Positions 52,629 to 61,067 of a stretch of 64,000 bases of DNA are shown piece after piece. The stretch comes from Sulfurospirillum sp001602955. Lineage in GTDB: Bacteria; Campylobacterota; Campylobacteria; Campylobacterales; Sulfurospirillaceae. Every line of letters starts with the position of its first letter. Positions within the stretch are counted from its first letter, which is position 1. Made by a program: the position numbers and the translations under genes. Location: NCBI GenBank assembly GCA_001602955.1, contig LVAC01000006.1, positions 87,925-151,924 of the forward strand, written 5' to 3'. The notes below the pieces were generated by a model. The model ran no database searches and was not told the DNA's origin. It saw only the letters and a program-made list of their open reading frames with translations.

Positions 52629-54218
52629 ATGAACCTGATAGTGCGTTTCAATCGTGCGTTGACAAGAGCTCTTCTTTATTTTTTTTTCAAACCCTTTGTG
52701 CTAAAGTGCCTTCCTTGCATTCTCGCGGGCTCATATCGGTATTTAGGGATTGGATTGAAACGCTCATATAAACTTTTTTTAAAGACGGGATTGCTTCTTG
52801 CGAGCCTGATGCTCCCGATCGGCATCGCCGTACATTATGATTACGATATGCTCGTCTATACCCTTCTTGCGCTACTGGGTGTTTTAAACTTTTGGGGCGT
52901 TTACAAGGTCTTACAATCCAACGATAAACTCAAAGACGAATTACGCAAAAATCTCTATATCGACCTCAACACGCGCCTTCCCAATCGACTCAAACTCCTT
53001 CAAGAAAAGAAAAAACTCGACCCCTCTATCGATTCGACGCTGATGATTATTAACATCGACTCGTTTCAAAATACCAATAACTTTTACGGTCATCGCTTCG
53101 GCGACCAATTTCTCAAAGTCATCGGCGAATGGCTACAAGGCAATCTTCCGCCCGTAGAATCTTCGCTTTACAAATTTGAAGCCGATATTTACGCCATTTT
53201 GATCAAAGTACCTTTTAGCGAATTTAACCTTCAAAAGTACCTGAAAAAACTTTCGACGAAAATTACGAAAGATCGCATCATGTGCGAAGAGGTCGAAGTC
53301 GACACGACGCTTTCGATCGGCGCGTACCAAGGTAAGAAAAACCTCTTGAAACTTGCCTCTATTGCCTGCAAAGAGGCAAAGAATAAACGCCTAGCGTATA
53401 TGATTTACGACAAAAGCAGCCATAAAGAAGCAGAGTACCATCACAATATGATGATGAACCACACCCTAAAAGAAGCGCTTGCCAAAGACCGCGTCGTTCC
53501 TTTTTTCCAACCGATTCTCAACGTTCGCACGTATGAGATCGAAAAATACGAAACCTTGATGCGTATTCAAAAAGAAAACGAAGGGTATTACGTTCCTAGC
53601 GAGTTTTTAGACGTTGCCAAACATTCGAAAATCTACTCCAAACTCTCCATGTCGTTGATCCAAAAAGCGTTTGAGACCTTCCAAATCTCATCGAGCAGCT
53701 TTTCGATCAACCTCTCGTACTTGGATATGACCAATCTGGTAACGACGACGTTTATCATGGAAAAACTCGAAGAGTTTAACGTCGGACCTTGGGTTATCTT
53801 TGAGATTTTGGAAAGCGACAGTATCGACAACTACGAAGCCGTGTTGCATTTTATTTCGCAAGTCAAATCCTACGGCGCAAAAATCGCCATCGACGACTTT
53901 GGAGCGGGATATTCCAATTTTGAACGTTTAAGCGAGTTGCATGCCGATTTTATCAAAATCGACGGAAGTTTGATTAAAAATATCCATCGCAACGACGAAA
54001 TGAAGATTATTGCCAAAACCGTCGTCAACTTTGCCAAAGAGCTCGGCATCAAAACCATTGCCGAATACGTGCATTCCAAAGAAGTGCTCGAATGCGTGAA
54101 AGAGATCGGCGTAGACTACGCACAGGGCTTTTACATCGGCAAACCCGACGCCGCTTTCAAATCTTCGAGCAGCTTTTTTGACGAACAAACAAACACAGGT
54201 AAAGTCCACATCCTATAA
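52629..54218 (+). CDS. Membrane protein with degenerate GGDEF and EAL domains (probable c-di-GMP phosphodiesterase)
   Basis: 529 aa. Two hydrophobic helices near residues 50-70 and 75-95. A GGDEF-like domain at about 110-265 keeps NLYIDLNTRLPNR and YGHRFGDQFLK, but its active site reads FEADIYA instead of GGDEF, so cyclase activity is unlikely. The EAL domain at about 285-520 keeps the key acids: KYETLMRI (EAL), NLSYLD, FEILESD, IDDFGAGYSNF, IKIDGSLI, TIAEYV and QGFYIGKP. It is therefore likely an active phosphodiesterase. ATG at 52629 lacks a clear ribosome site. The last 62 bases overlap the convergent exporter gene. Confidence 0.85.
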   Translation: MNLIVRFNRALTRALLYFFFKPFVLKCLPCILAGSYRYLGIGLKRSYKLFLKTGLLLASLMLPIGIAVHYDYDMLVYTLLALLGVLNFWGVYKVLQSNDKLKDELRKNLYIDLNTRLPNRLKLLQEKKKLDPSIDSTLMIINIDSFQNTNNFYGHRFGDQFLKVIGEWLQGNLPPVESSLYKFEADIYAILIKVPFSEFNLQKYLKKLSTKITKDRIMCEEVEVDTTLSIGAYQGKKNLLKLASIACKEAKNKRLAYMIYDKSSHKEAEYHHNMMMNHTLKEALAKDRVVPFFQPILNVRTYEIEKYETLMRIQKENEGYYVPSEFLDVAKHSKIYSKLSMSLIQKAFETFQISSSSFSINLSYLDMTNLVTTTFIMEKLEEFNVGPWVIFEILESDSIDNYEAVLHFISQVKSYGAKIAIDDFGAGYSNFERLSELHADFIKIDGSLIKNIHRNDEMKIIAKTVVNFAKELGIKTIAEYVHSKEVLECVKEIGVDYAQGFYIGKPDAAFKSSSSFFDEQTNTGKVHIL

Positions 54219-55053
54219 AAACGGCACCTCCTAGATGGTACCATTCCAAGCGTTCGCCTAAAAACAGATACGCCAAAGCACTTCCGAAAAGCGGCATCAA
54301 ATGGGTAAACTGTCCGGTTTTATCCGCTCCGATACGCGCAATTCCCAGATGCCATAAGTAATACGAAACGATCGACGTCAAAAGACTCACGTAAGCGATG
54401 GCCCAATAGTAGTGTTTGAGAACGAAGTATTCACGCTCCAGCGTATAGCCTTGCGCCAGATAAAAGGGTAGCAACATGATGACGCCCAAAAGAACCGTCG
54501 TCATAAAAAACTCGAAACTGCTCAAAGCCTTCGGACGAAATTTAACCAAAACACTGTAAGCGGCCCAGCATAAAGAAGAGGCGATCACCCAAAAATCGCC
54601 TTGATTGAACTGAAGCGAACCCAAAACGCGCCAATCGCCTTTGAGGACCAAAAACGCGACGCCCGCCGTTGAGAGCACGATGCCGAAAACCTGAATCGCG
54701 CGGATGGGTAAACCTAAAAAGGCGAAAGAGAAAAAAACGATCAATAACGGAATGCTCGAATTAATCAACAATGCGTTGATCGCAGCGGTGTAATGTAACC
54801 CGACGTACAAAAGCGTATTGAACCCCGCAATCCCGAGCATCGCTAAAAGCGCCAACACAAAAAAATGCTCTTTAAGCGCGCGTGCAATGTTTCGTACATG
54901 TAAGCATAAAAACGGCAAACCCACGATCAAAACACCAAGCCACCTGAAAAACGCCAACTCCAACGGCTCGATCGCATCGGAGACGAAGCGTCCCAAAACA
55001 AAATTTCCCGACCACAGTAGCACGCATAAAACCAACAACGCATAGATTCGCAT
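54157..55053 (-). CDS. DMT-superfamily (EamA) transporter
   Basis: 298 aa with ten hydrophobic helices in two EamA repeats (each about 140 aa). The first has LLWSGNFVLGRFVSDAIEPLELAFFRW, here noted in part, and the second FWVIASSLCWAAYSVLVKF; PLFGSALAYLFLGERL near the end is typical. Probably exports a metabolite; substrate unknown. ATG at 55053 has AAAGGA five bases before. Its last 20 codons are antisense to the EAL gene. Confidence 0.87.
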   Translation of the reverse strand: MRIYALLVLCVLLWSGNFVLGRFVSDAIEPLELAFFRWLGVLIVGLPFLCLHVRNIARALKEHFFVLALLAMLGIAGFNTLLYVGLHYTAAINALLINSSIPLLIVFFSFAFLGLPIRAIQVFGIVLSTAGVAFLVLKGDWRVLGSLQFNQGDFWVIASSLCWAAYSVLVKFRPKALSSFEFFMTTVLLGVIMLLPFYLAQGYTLEREYFVLKHYYWAIAYVSLLTSIVSYYLWHLGIARIGADKTGQFTHLMPLFGSALAYLFLGERLEWYHLGGAVFIGCGLYLCLFVRQKSCSKI

Positions 55054-55226
55054 CACCGTCCTTTATGATGGCATTTTGGCAAAACCACTCGCACTTTTTC
55101 CGGATACTTCCCACTTTTTTGCGGTATGCGTTTTGCAAAAACACTCTTCAAAAGCGGCATTATAACAAGTAGCTTATTTCTTTAGCGTTAACCTCTTTAA
55201 TTAAGAGTTTATTTATCCGAGTTAGT

Positions 55227-55232
55227 TATAAT
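55227..55232 (+). promoter_or_regulatory. Probable -10 box for tpx
   Basis: TATAAT in GTTAGTTATAATGGAAG, 36 bases before the tpx ATG, followed by an AAAGGA ribosome site. It is in the 215-base divergent gap 55054-55268; the rest of the gap shows no other clear element. Confidence 0.6.
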
Positions 55233-55268
55233 GGAAGCACGAATACATCTTTTTTAAAGGAACACTCT

Positions 55269-55814
55269 ATGGCAACTACCAAACTCAAAGGCAATCTTGT
55301 AAACTTAGCGGGAACCGAATTAAACGTCGGCGATAAAGCACCCTGTATCAGCGTCGTCGCGAAAGATTTAAGCGAAATTACGATCGGCGGAGCAAGCGAT
55401 AAAACACAAGTGATCGTCATCGTCCCTTCATTAGACACGCCCGTATGTGCGCAAGAGACTCGTATGTTCAATACCAAAGCCGCCGGTATCGACAACGCAA
55501 CCGTTACCGTCGTTTCGATGGACTTACCGTTTGCGATGGGTCGCTTTTGTACCACGGAGGGTATCGCAAACCTTCAAGTCGGTAGCGATTTTAGAGACAA
55601 AGCCGCCGCAAACGCTTACGGCGTTTTGATTGCCGATGGTCCGCTTAAAGGTTTGAGTGCCCGTGCAATTTTCATCGTCGATAAACACGGCGTGATCGTT
55701 TACAAAGAACTTTGCCCCGAAATCACCGAAGAGCCGAATTACGAAGCGGCGTTAGAAGCCCTCAAAACGGTTGCGGCGGCAAAAAGCGGTTGCGGTTGCA
55801 GTTGCGGACACTAA
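55269..55814 (+). CDS. tpx: Thiol peroxidase with Cys-rich C-terminal tail
   Basis: 181 aa peroxiredoxin that reduces hydroperoxides in the periplasm or cytoplasm using thioredoxin. Peroxidatic Cys is C60 in PSLDTPVCAQETRMF and the resolving Cys is C94 in MGRFCTTEGI, the spacing of atypical 2-Cys Tpx. The normal family length is about 165-168; here a tail AAAKSGCGCSCGH adds four... three further Cys and a final His, which look metal- or thiol-binding. Convergent with the small gene at 55811-56062, overlapping 4 bases. Confidence 0.93.
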   Translation: MATTKLKGNLVNLAGTELNVGDKAPCISVVAKDLSEITIGGASDKTQVIVIVPSLDTPVCAQETRMFNTKAAGIDNATVTVVSMDLPFAMGRFCTTEGIANLQVGSDFRDKAAANAYGVLIADGPLKGLSARAIFIVDKHGVIVYKELCPEITEEPNYEAALEALKTVAAAKSGCGCSCGH

Positions 55815-56062
55815 TGGCTGAGTAACGCTTTTTCTTGTGCGCCATCAAGCCACAAGAGAAGCTCCGCCGTTTGCTCCAACGTTTGCATCGGAATCACGAT
55901 TTGAGGCAACGCGGCAAACGCTGCCAGTAAGGTTTCGTTTTGCAAAAAAGCGACGTTGTAAAGCGTCGCTTTTTTTAAAATCACTTCTACTTGGGCACGC
56001 CTAGCATGCTCCGCATTTGTCGGTTGCAATGCCCGATACGCACTTAAACCTTTCGTATTCAT
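55811..56062 (-). CDS. Hypothetical 83 aa protein downstream of pgeF
   Basis: Not recognised. The mostly helical sequence starts MNTKGLSAYRALQPTNAEHAR and continues with alternating Ala/Leu-rich helices; no Cys except none, no signal peptide or membrane helix is evident. It is translationally coupled to pgeF (ATGA overlap), so it is probably a real gene in the ribE-pgeF operon. A GTG two codons earlier is possible but less likely. The N-terminus faintly recalls small flagellar chaperones, which is too weak to use. Confidence 0.6.
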   Translation of the reverse strand: MNTKGLSAYRALQPTNAEHARRAQVEVILKKATLYNVAFLQNETLLAAFAALPQIVIPMQTLEQTAELLLWLDGAQEKALLSH

Positions 56063-56733
56063 AAACACATCACTCCCGCAAAACGTCCCGTTTGCTTTTC
56101 CCGACGGTACGAAAAATAATCCCTATTGCAACAACTGCACTCCGCCGATATTTCGATCTTACATGTTAAAATTCCCAACGTGCTCAAAGCCTCTTGTAAA
56201 GCGTGCTGCAAATCCAAGAAGTAGCGTCCTTCCCGTACGTAAAGATAGCGTTCAAAGCCGTGCGTTACCTCAGGTCCGACTTCGTAACAACACGCGTGAA
56301 TCGAAGGTCCGAGTCTTACATGTAAGTCTTCCGGTTTCGTGCCGTATGCCTTTTGCATCGCTAAAGCGCACGCTTGCACCACGCCTAAACGCACACCTTC
56401 GCGCCCCGCATGAGCGACTCCGATACTTTGGGTTACCGCATCGTACAAGAGCACGGGAATACAATCGGCAACCATCACGCACAATCCGATCCCTTTTCGG
56501 TTCGTGATCATTGCGTCGCAAACGGGTGTTTCCAAACCTGTTTCGATACGCTCGACGCTGTTTTGATGAACCTGTTCCATAAACACCAACGTTTCCGCAC
56601 CGATTTTTTCGCGTAAACGTTCACGATTGAGCGCAACGTTTTCGGGTCGGTCGCCGACATGATACGCGACGTTAAGGCTCTCAAAGGGAAAAGGACTTAC
56701 GCCGCCGAAGCGATCGGTAAACATAAAACGCAT
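56059..56733 (-). CDS. pgeF: PgeF/YfiH-family multicopper-fold protein (laccase domain)
   Basis: 224 aa. Family motifs: FTDRFGGVSPFPFESLN at the N-terminus, EQVHQNSVERI near residue 55, MVADCIPVLLYD near 93, GVAHAGREGVRLGVV near 112 and LGPSIHACCYEVGPEV near 145. Members act on purine nucleosides (phosphorylase/deaminase activities) or edit peptidoglycan precursors (PgeF); which applies here is unknown. The ATG at 56733 overlaps the ribE stop (TAATG). A longer frame would start inside ribE. Confidence 0.85.
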   Translation of the reverse strand: MRFMFTDRFGGVSPFPFESLNVAYHVGDRPENVALNRERLREKIGAETLVFMEQVHQNSVERIETGLETPVCDAMITNRKGIGLCVMVADCIPVLLYDAVTQSIGVAHAGREGVRLGVVQACALAMQKAYGTKPEDLHVRLGPSIHACCYEVGPEVTHGFERYLYVREGRYFLDLQHALQEALSTLGILTCKIEISAECSCCNRDYFSYRREKQTGRFAGVMCL

Positions 56734-57341
56734 TAGTACAATGCCATAATGCGATCCACGCTTTTCCAATCCAACGCTTTTTCGCGGTGAAGCAGATGGT
56801 AGACGTAACGTGCAAACATGTCGGTTTCGATATTGACGCGACGCCCGACACGGTAAGAGCGAATCAAAGTATTTTCAAGCGTATGCGGAATAATCGTCAA
56901 ACGGAACGCATGCAAAAACACTTCGTTGACCGTTAAACTCACGCCGTCGATGGCAATACTCCCCTTGGGCACGACAAACTTCATCAACGCTTCGGGAAGC
57001 CCGATTTGAATATCCAAACCGTTTTCTTGCAAACTGAGCGATTCGATAACGCCGATACCGTCGATATGCCCTTGCACCATATGACCGTCTAGTCGTTCGT
57101 CCAAGCGCATCGCCGGTTCGATATGCACGCTTCCCTCATAATTTTCCATCGCCAAAGTGTGACGGCTCTCTAACGAAAGTTCGACGCTAAAACCGTCTTC
57201 AAATAAAGCGATAACCGTCAAACATGCTCCGTTGATAGCGATGCTATCGCCGATCTTCGGACGATAACGCGCCCTCAGACGTAAAACATTGGTATGATAA
57301 CTCAGCACTTCGGCACATTCGCGAATCAATCCCGTAAACAT
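56733..57341 (-). CDS. ribE: Riboflavin synthase, alpha subunit
   Basis: Dismutates two molecules of 6,7-dimethyl-8-ribityllumazine to riboflavin. 202 aa with two lumazine-binding repeats: MFTGLIRECAEV, GDSIAINGACLTVI in the first half and MVQGHIDGIGVI, SIAIDGVSLTVNEV in the second. The start is the ATG at 57341 behind AAGG; the longer frame to 57395 has no ribosome site and would disrupt the conserved MFTG start. First gene of a three-gene operon with pgeF and the 83 aa ORF. Confidence 0.94.
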   Translation of the reverse strand: MFTGLIRECAEVLSYHTNVLRLRARYRPKIGDSIAINGACLTVIALFEDGFSVELSLESRHTLAMENYEGSVHIEPAMRLDERLDGHMVQGHIDGIGVIESLSLQENGLDIQIGLPEALMKFVVPKGSIAIDGVSLTVNEVFLHAFRLTIIPHTLENTLIRSYRVGRRVNIETDMFARYVYHLLHREKALDWKSVDRIMALY

Positions 57342-57384
57342 AACTCCGACCTTCTTCCTCGTCATAGACTTCTTTGATACGTGA

Positions 57385-57390
57385 ATTATA
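57385..57390 (-). promoter_or_regulatory. Probable -10 box for ribE-pgeF
   Basis: TATAAT on the - strand (GGTTATAATTCACG), 43 bases before the ribE ATG. It is within the 165-base divergent gap to the chemoreceptor gene. On the + strand TATAAA (57446) and TACAAT (57473) are weak candidates for the chemoreceptor promoter. No flavin riboswitch-like structure was seen. Confidence 0.5.
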
Positions 57391-57506
57391 ACCATTTTTT
57401 AGTGGATCGCCGATGAGACTGAAAATGTTAAAGTTCTGTCGTACGTATAAAGAGTTTTAAAGGAAACTTGACTACAATTAAACCATATGGCCTTAAGGAG
57501 TCTTGC

Positions 57507-59462
57507 ATGTATTCTGCTCTATCGATTTCCAACAAAATCCATCTTCCGCTGATTTCTTCGATCGTCGTGGGTATGGTAATTATTTTAGCGTCTACGTATT
57601 TGAGCGTTCAATCGATCGAAAAAGACGTTTATACCAAAGAGCAATCAACGCTTCGCGTCTACGTCGAAAACCAACTCGATGCCAAATACGACGTTGCCTT
57701 AACCAATGCGATTACCGTCGCGTCGAACTATTACGTCATTGAAGCATTGCTTCGCAACGATCGTACGCTTGCGCTTGAAGGGCTTAAAACGCTCTCTCAA
57801 ACCTATAAAGAGTTTACCGACTTTAAAAACGTTCAAATTCATATTCATACCAAGGATATTAAAAGTTTCTTACGCGCATGGATGCCTGAAAAATTCGGCG
57901 ACGATCTTGCGTCGTTTCGCCATACGATTAAAAAAGTCAAAGAGAGCAAGCAACCGCTTTATGCCATCGAAATGGGCGTTGCGGGAATGTCGCTTCGAGG
58001 TTTGGCACCCGTTCTCAAAGACAAAGAGTATTTAGGTTCGGTCGAGTTTATTCAATCGTTCGAATCGGTCGTCACCGGCGCCAAAAAAGATTTGGGTGCT
58101 AGCGTTATCTTTTTGACCGATAAAAAACAACTCGATCTTAGCGCTTCGGCAAAAGACGCGCTCTTAGCCCGCGATACCGCCTTGTCCCAAAAAAAAGAAA
58201 ATACCGATATGAAGCTTTTCGAAGAGATTAAAAACCTCGATTTAAGCGCGCAGGGAAGCCGCTTTATGACGCCGACGTATTTCGTCGTTCGCCAAGAGCT
58301 CAAAGGCTTCGACGGCAATCGTTGCGGTGAAGTCTTGATGGCGGTACCCAAATCCGTCGTCGATCAAACGGTCAACGAAGCGCAAAGCGGTATGTTACGT
58401 CAAATCGTCATTATGGCACTCATCGATATTTTGGTGATTGTTGCGCTGATTATTGTGCTTCGAAAAGCCGTTAGCCGGCCGCTTGAGGAGTTGAAAGACA
58501 AAGCCGCCAACCTTGCAAGCGGTGATGGCGATTTAACGAAAAAAATCGATATTAAAAGCGGCGACGAAATCGGACAAACCTCTTTGGAATTTAACCGTTT
58601 CATCGAAAAAGTCCGCCAAACCGTTGCGCACGCCAAAGAATCCAGCGTTCAAAATGCTTCGGTTGCAACCCAATTAAGCTCTACCGCGATCGAAGTCGGC
58701 AAACGCGTCAAAAGCACTTCCGAAATCGCTCAAACGACCAACGCGATGTCGCAAGCGATCAAAAACGAGTTGCAAAGTTCTCTCCAAAAAGCCGAGCAGT
58801 CCAAAAAAGAGATCGAAAATGCGCATACGACGCTTGGCAATGCCAAAAACGAAATTTTGAAAATGGCGGCGCAAGTCGAAGACTCGGCGCAAACCGAAGT
58901 CGAACTGGCCCGACAAATCGCACAACTCAGCTCCGATGCGGATCAAGTGAAAAACGTCTTAACGGTCATCTCCGACATTGCCGATCAAACCAATCTGTTA
59001 GCACTTAACGCCGCCATCGAAGCCGCACGTGCGGGCGAGCACGGACGAGGTTTTGCGGTCGTTGCCGATGAAGTGCGAAAACTCGCCGAACGTACGCAAA
59101 AAAGCCTTTTGGAGATCAATGCGACCATTAACGTGATCGTTCAAGCCATTAACGATGCCAGCGATCACATGAACACCAATTCCAAAAGTATGGAAAAATT
59201 GACGCAAATCGCACACGACGTTGAAAACAACATCGGACAAACCGCCCGTATCATGGACGACGCCACCGCCTCCAACGAACAAACGCTCCACGATTACGCC
59301 AAAACCGCCGAACGTATCGACGGTATTGCCCAAAAGATCGAAGAGATGAACGCGTATAGCGTCAGTAACGCCAAAAGCATGGAAGAGATGGAAAGCGCAA
59401 CGCGCCACTTAAGCACGCTTACCGAAGAGCTCAACCACGTTTTAACCGACTTTAGAACGTAA
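57507..59462 (+). CDS. Methyl-accepting chemotaxis protein with Cache-type sensor
   Basis: 651 aa. Membrane helix 1 at about 14-36, a periplasmic Cache-like sensor at about 40-290 (segments YYVIEALLRNDR, MPEKFGDDLASFRH, PLYAIEMGVAGMSLRGLAPV), helix 2 at about 298-322, HAMP at about 323-375 (GDGDLTKKIDIKSGDEIG), and a signalling domain with the hairpin tip VISDIADQTNLLALNAAIEA, AARAGEHGRGFAVVADEVRKL. No CheR-tethering pentapeptide at the end. ATG at 57507 has AAGGAG six bases before it. Ligand unknown. The last 11 bases overlap pxpC on the other strand. Confidence 0.93.
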   Translation: MYSALSISNKIHLPLISSIVVGMVIILASTYLSVQSIEKDVYTKEQSTLRVYVENQLDAKYDVALTNAITVASNYYVIEALLRNDRTLALEGLKTLSQTYKEFTDFKNVQIHIHTKDIKSFLRAWMPEKFGDDLASFRHTIKKVKESKQPLYAIEMGVAGMSLRGLAPVLKDKEYLGSVEFIQSFESVVTGAKKDLGASVIFLTDKKQLDLSASAKDALLARDTALSQKKENTDMKLFEEIKNLDLSAQGSRFMTPTYFVVRQELKGFDGNRCGEVLMAVPKSVVDQTVNEAQSGMLRQIVIMALIDILVIVALIIVLRKAVSRPLEELKDKAANLASGDGDLTKKIDIKSGDEIGQTSLEFNRFIEKVRQTVAHAKESSVQNASVATQLSSTAIEVGKRVKSTSEIAQTTNAMSQAIKNELQSSLQKAEQSKKEIENAHTTLGNAKNEILKMAAQVEDSAQTEVELARQIAQLSSDADQVKNVLTVISDIADQTNLLALNAAIEAARAGEHGRGFAVVADEVRKLAERTQKSLLEINATINVIVQAINDASDHMNTNSKSMEKLTQIAHDVENNIGQTARIMDDATASNEQTLHDYAKTAERIDGIAQKIEEMNAYSVSNAKSMEEMESATRHLSTLTEELNHVLTDFRT

Positions 59463-60381
59463 AACGCGCACGAAAGGCAAGAGCCTCGGCTCTTGCTTCC
59501 TCAGGCGTAACACTTTGAAACCGTATGCTTCCCCCGGCGTTTAATTGCGCGAGTTTAAAGCAATCCACCGCAATGACCGAGCCGATTTTCGGGTATCCTC
59601 CGATCGTTTGTCGCTCTTTTAAAAGAACAATCGGTTCGCCGTGGCTGGGAATCTGAATCGCCCCGTAACAAATCGGTTCCGACAAAATGCCCGTGACGCT
59701 CGGTACGATTTTTTCTCCGCACAAACGATACCCCATACGATCGCCCTCACCTTTGTAACGATACGTCGTCGTAAAAAACGTCTCGTGCGCTCGTGCATCG
59801 AACAATGCTTCTTGATAGCCTTTAACGACGCGCAAAACTGCCTCGTCGGAGTACGAAGGTATAAGAATGCTCGGAAGACGGCGTTTTAAAGGCAAGCACT
59901 TACCTTGCGTCGGCAAAAAATCCCCTTCGATCAGTTTTCTTCCGTCAATGCCCCCAAGCCCTTCTTTGACGCTCGTGGAAAAACTTCCATACGCAAAAGG
60001 CGTTTTAAAACCTCCCGCGACGCTTAAGTACGCAAACTGTCCTTTTGAGGCAAATCCGAAGCGTATGACGTCGTCTTTTTCGAGACGGTGCGTTTGCCAC
60101 ATGCCGATCGGTTCGCTATTCAGCGTCGGATGCATATCCGCTCCCGTAATCGCGACGGTTTGCTTACATGTCGAAATCAAGGCAAGCCCGCCTAAGGCAA
60201 TCTCCACGACCGGCGTGTTAAACGCATTGCCGGCAAGCTTATTGGCATAACCGAACGCCGTTTCGTCCATCGCCCCGCTTTGCGTCAACCCGATATCGCA
60301 AAATCCTATACGTCCGCTATCTTGAATCGTGCTTTGCACGCCGCCTTTGAGCACCGTGAAACCTACATATTTTTGACTCAT
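59452..60381 (-). CDS. pxpC: 5-oxoprolinase subunit C (biotin-dependent carboxyltransferase fold)
   Basis: 309 aa KipA-like subunit of the ATP-dependent 5-oxoprolinase PxpABC that opens pyroglutamate to glutamate. Signature TVLKGGVQSTIQDSGRIGF at the N-terminus, SGAMDETAFGYANKL, and the late SHGEPIVLLKERQTIGGYPKIG segment. Its ATG overlaps pxpB by 4 bases. One KACATGTM (60166) is read Thr-Cys. Confidence 0.9.
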   Translation of the reverse strand: MSQKYVGFTVLKGGVQSTIQDSGRIGFCDIGLTQSGAMDETAFGYANKLAGNAFNTPVVEIALGGLALISTCKQTVAITGADMHPTLNSEPIGMWQTHRLEKDDVIRFGFASKGQFAYLSVAGGFKTPFAYGSFSTSVKEGLGGIDGRKLIEGDFLPTQGKCLPLKRRLPSILIPSYSDEAVLRVVKGYQEALFDARAHETFFTTTYRYKGEGDRMGYRLCGEKIVPSVTGILSEPICYGAIQIPSHGEPIVLLKERQTIGGYPKIGSVIAVDCFKLAQLNAGGSIRFQSVTPEEARAEALAFRARFTF

Positions 60382-61067
60382 AGTTCACCGCCCAACGCTA
60401 AAAAACGCTCTTGGCTAATCGCTTCAAAACGTACCGCGTCTCCTACATGTACAAACGAAAGCCCTGGATACGATGCATCGAACATCGCAATCGGCGTACG
60501 TCCTAAAATTTTCCATCCTCCGGGACTTTTCGCGGGATACACGGCACTTTGGCGATCCGCAATCGCAACGCTTCCTTTAGGAACGGCTTTTCTAGGATTG
60601 GCAAGGCGTGCCGTTTCCAAACGTTCGTCGGTTTGTCCCAAATAAGCAAATCCGGGTGCAAAACCGATGGCATAAACTCGGTACGTCGTTTGCGTATGCA
60701 ACGCAACGATCGCTTCGATCGACATCCGTTTTTCCAAAGCAAGAGCCTCCAAATCCCAACCGACTTCTTGCGCGTAGTAAACGGGAATCGTCACGACCTT
60801 TTGCTCGCATGCATCGATGTGCGGCGCATCTTCGAGAAGCGATTGAATCAGTCGACATGTCGTTTGAAAATCGTACCGTACCGAATTAAAACCGACCATC
60901 AACGAAGCATACGAAGGAACTATTTCCAAAAACGCCGGATGCGCGCTTCGTTTCAACGCCGCATACGCTTGATACACTTTGTCGGAAACACGAGCATCGA
61001 TCGTATGACCAAAATAAAGAATTACGCTCGACTCCGAAGCAATACAATACTCGACGTTCACATGCAT
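60378..61067 (-). CDS. pxpB: 5-oxoprolinase subunit B (KipI-like)
   Basis: 229 aa allophanate-hydrolase subunit 1-like protein: SSVILYFGHTIDARVSDKV near the N-terminus, TIPVYYAQEVGWDLEAL near 95, YAIGFAPGFAYLGQTDERL near 128, and PGGWKILGRTP near 185. Partner of PxpC. It overlaps pxpA by 10 bases. Three closely placed ACATGT sites lie in this gene or at its end (60445, 60855). Confidence 0.9.
   Translation of the reverse strand: MHVNVEYCIASESSVILYFGHTIDARVSDKVYQAYAALKRSAHPAFLEIVPSYASLMVGFNSVRYDFQTTCRLIQSLLEDAPHIDACEQKVVTIPVYYAQEVGWDLEALALEKRMSIEAIVALHTQTTYRVYAIGFAPGFAYLGQTDERLETARLANPRKAVPKGSVAIADRQSAVYPAKSPGGWKILGRTPIAMFDASYPGLSFVHVGDAVRFEAISQERFLALGGEL

Noticed and set aside
57342..57506. 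An FMN riboswitch upstream of ribE
   Set aside because: The 5' leader of ribE is only about 35 bases from the likely -10 box, too short for the roughly 130-base FMN element.
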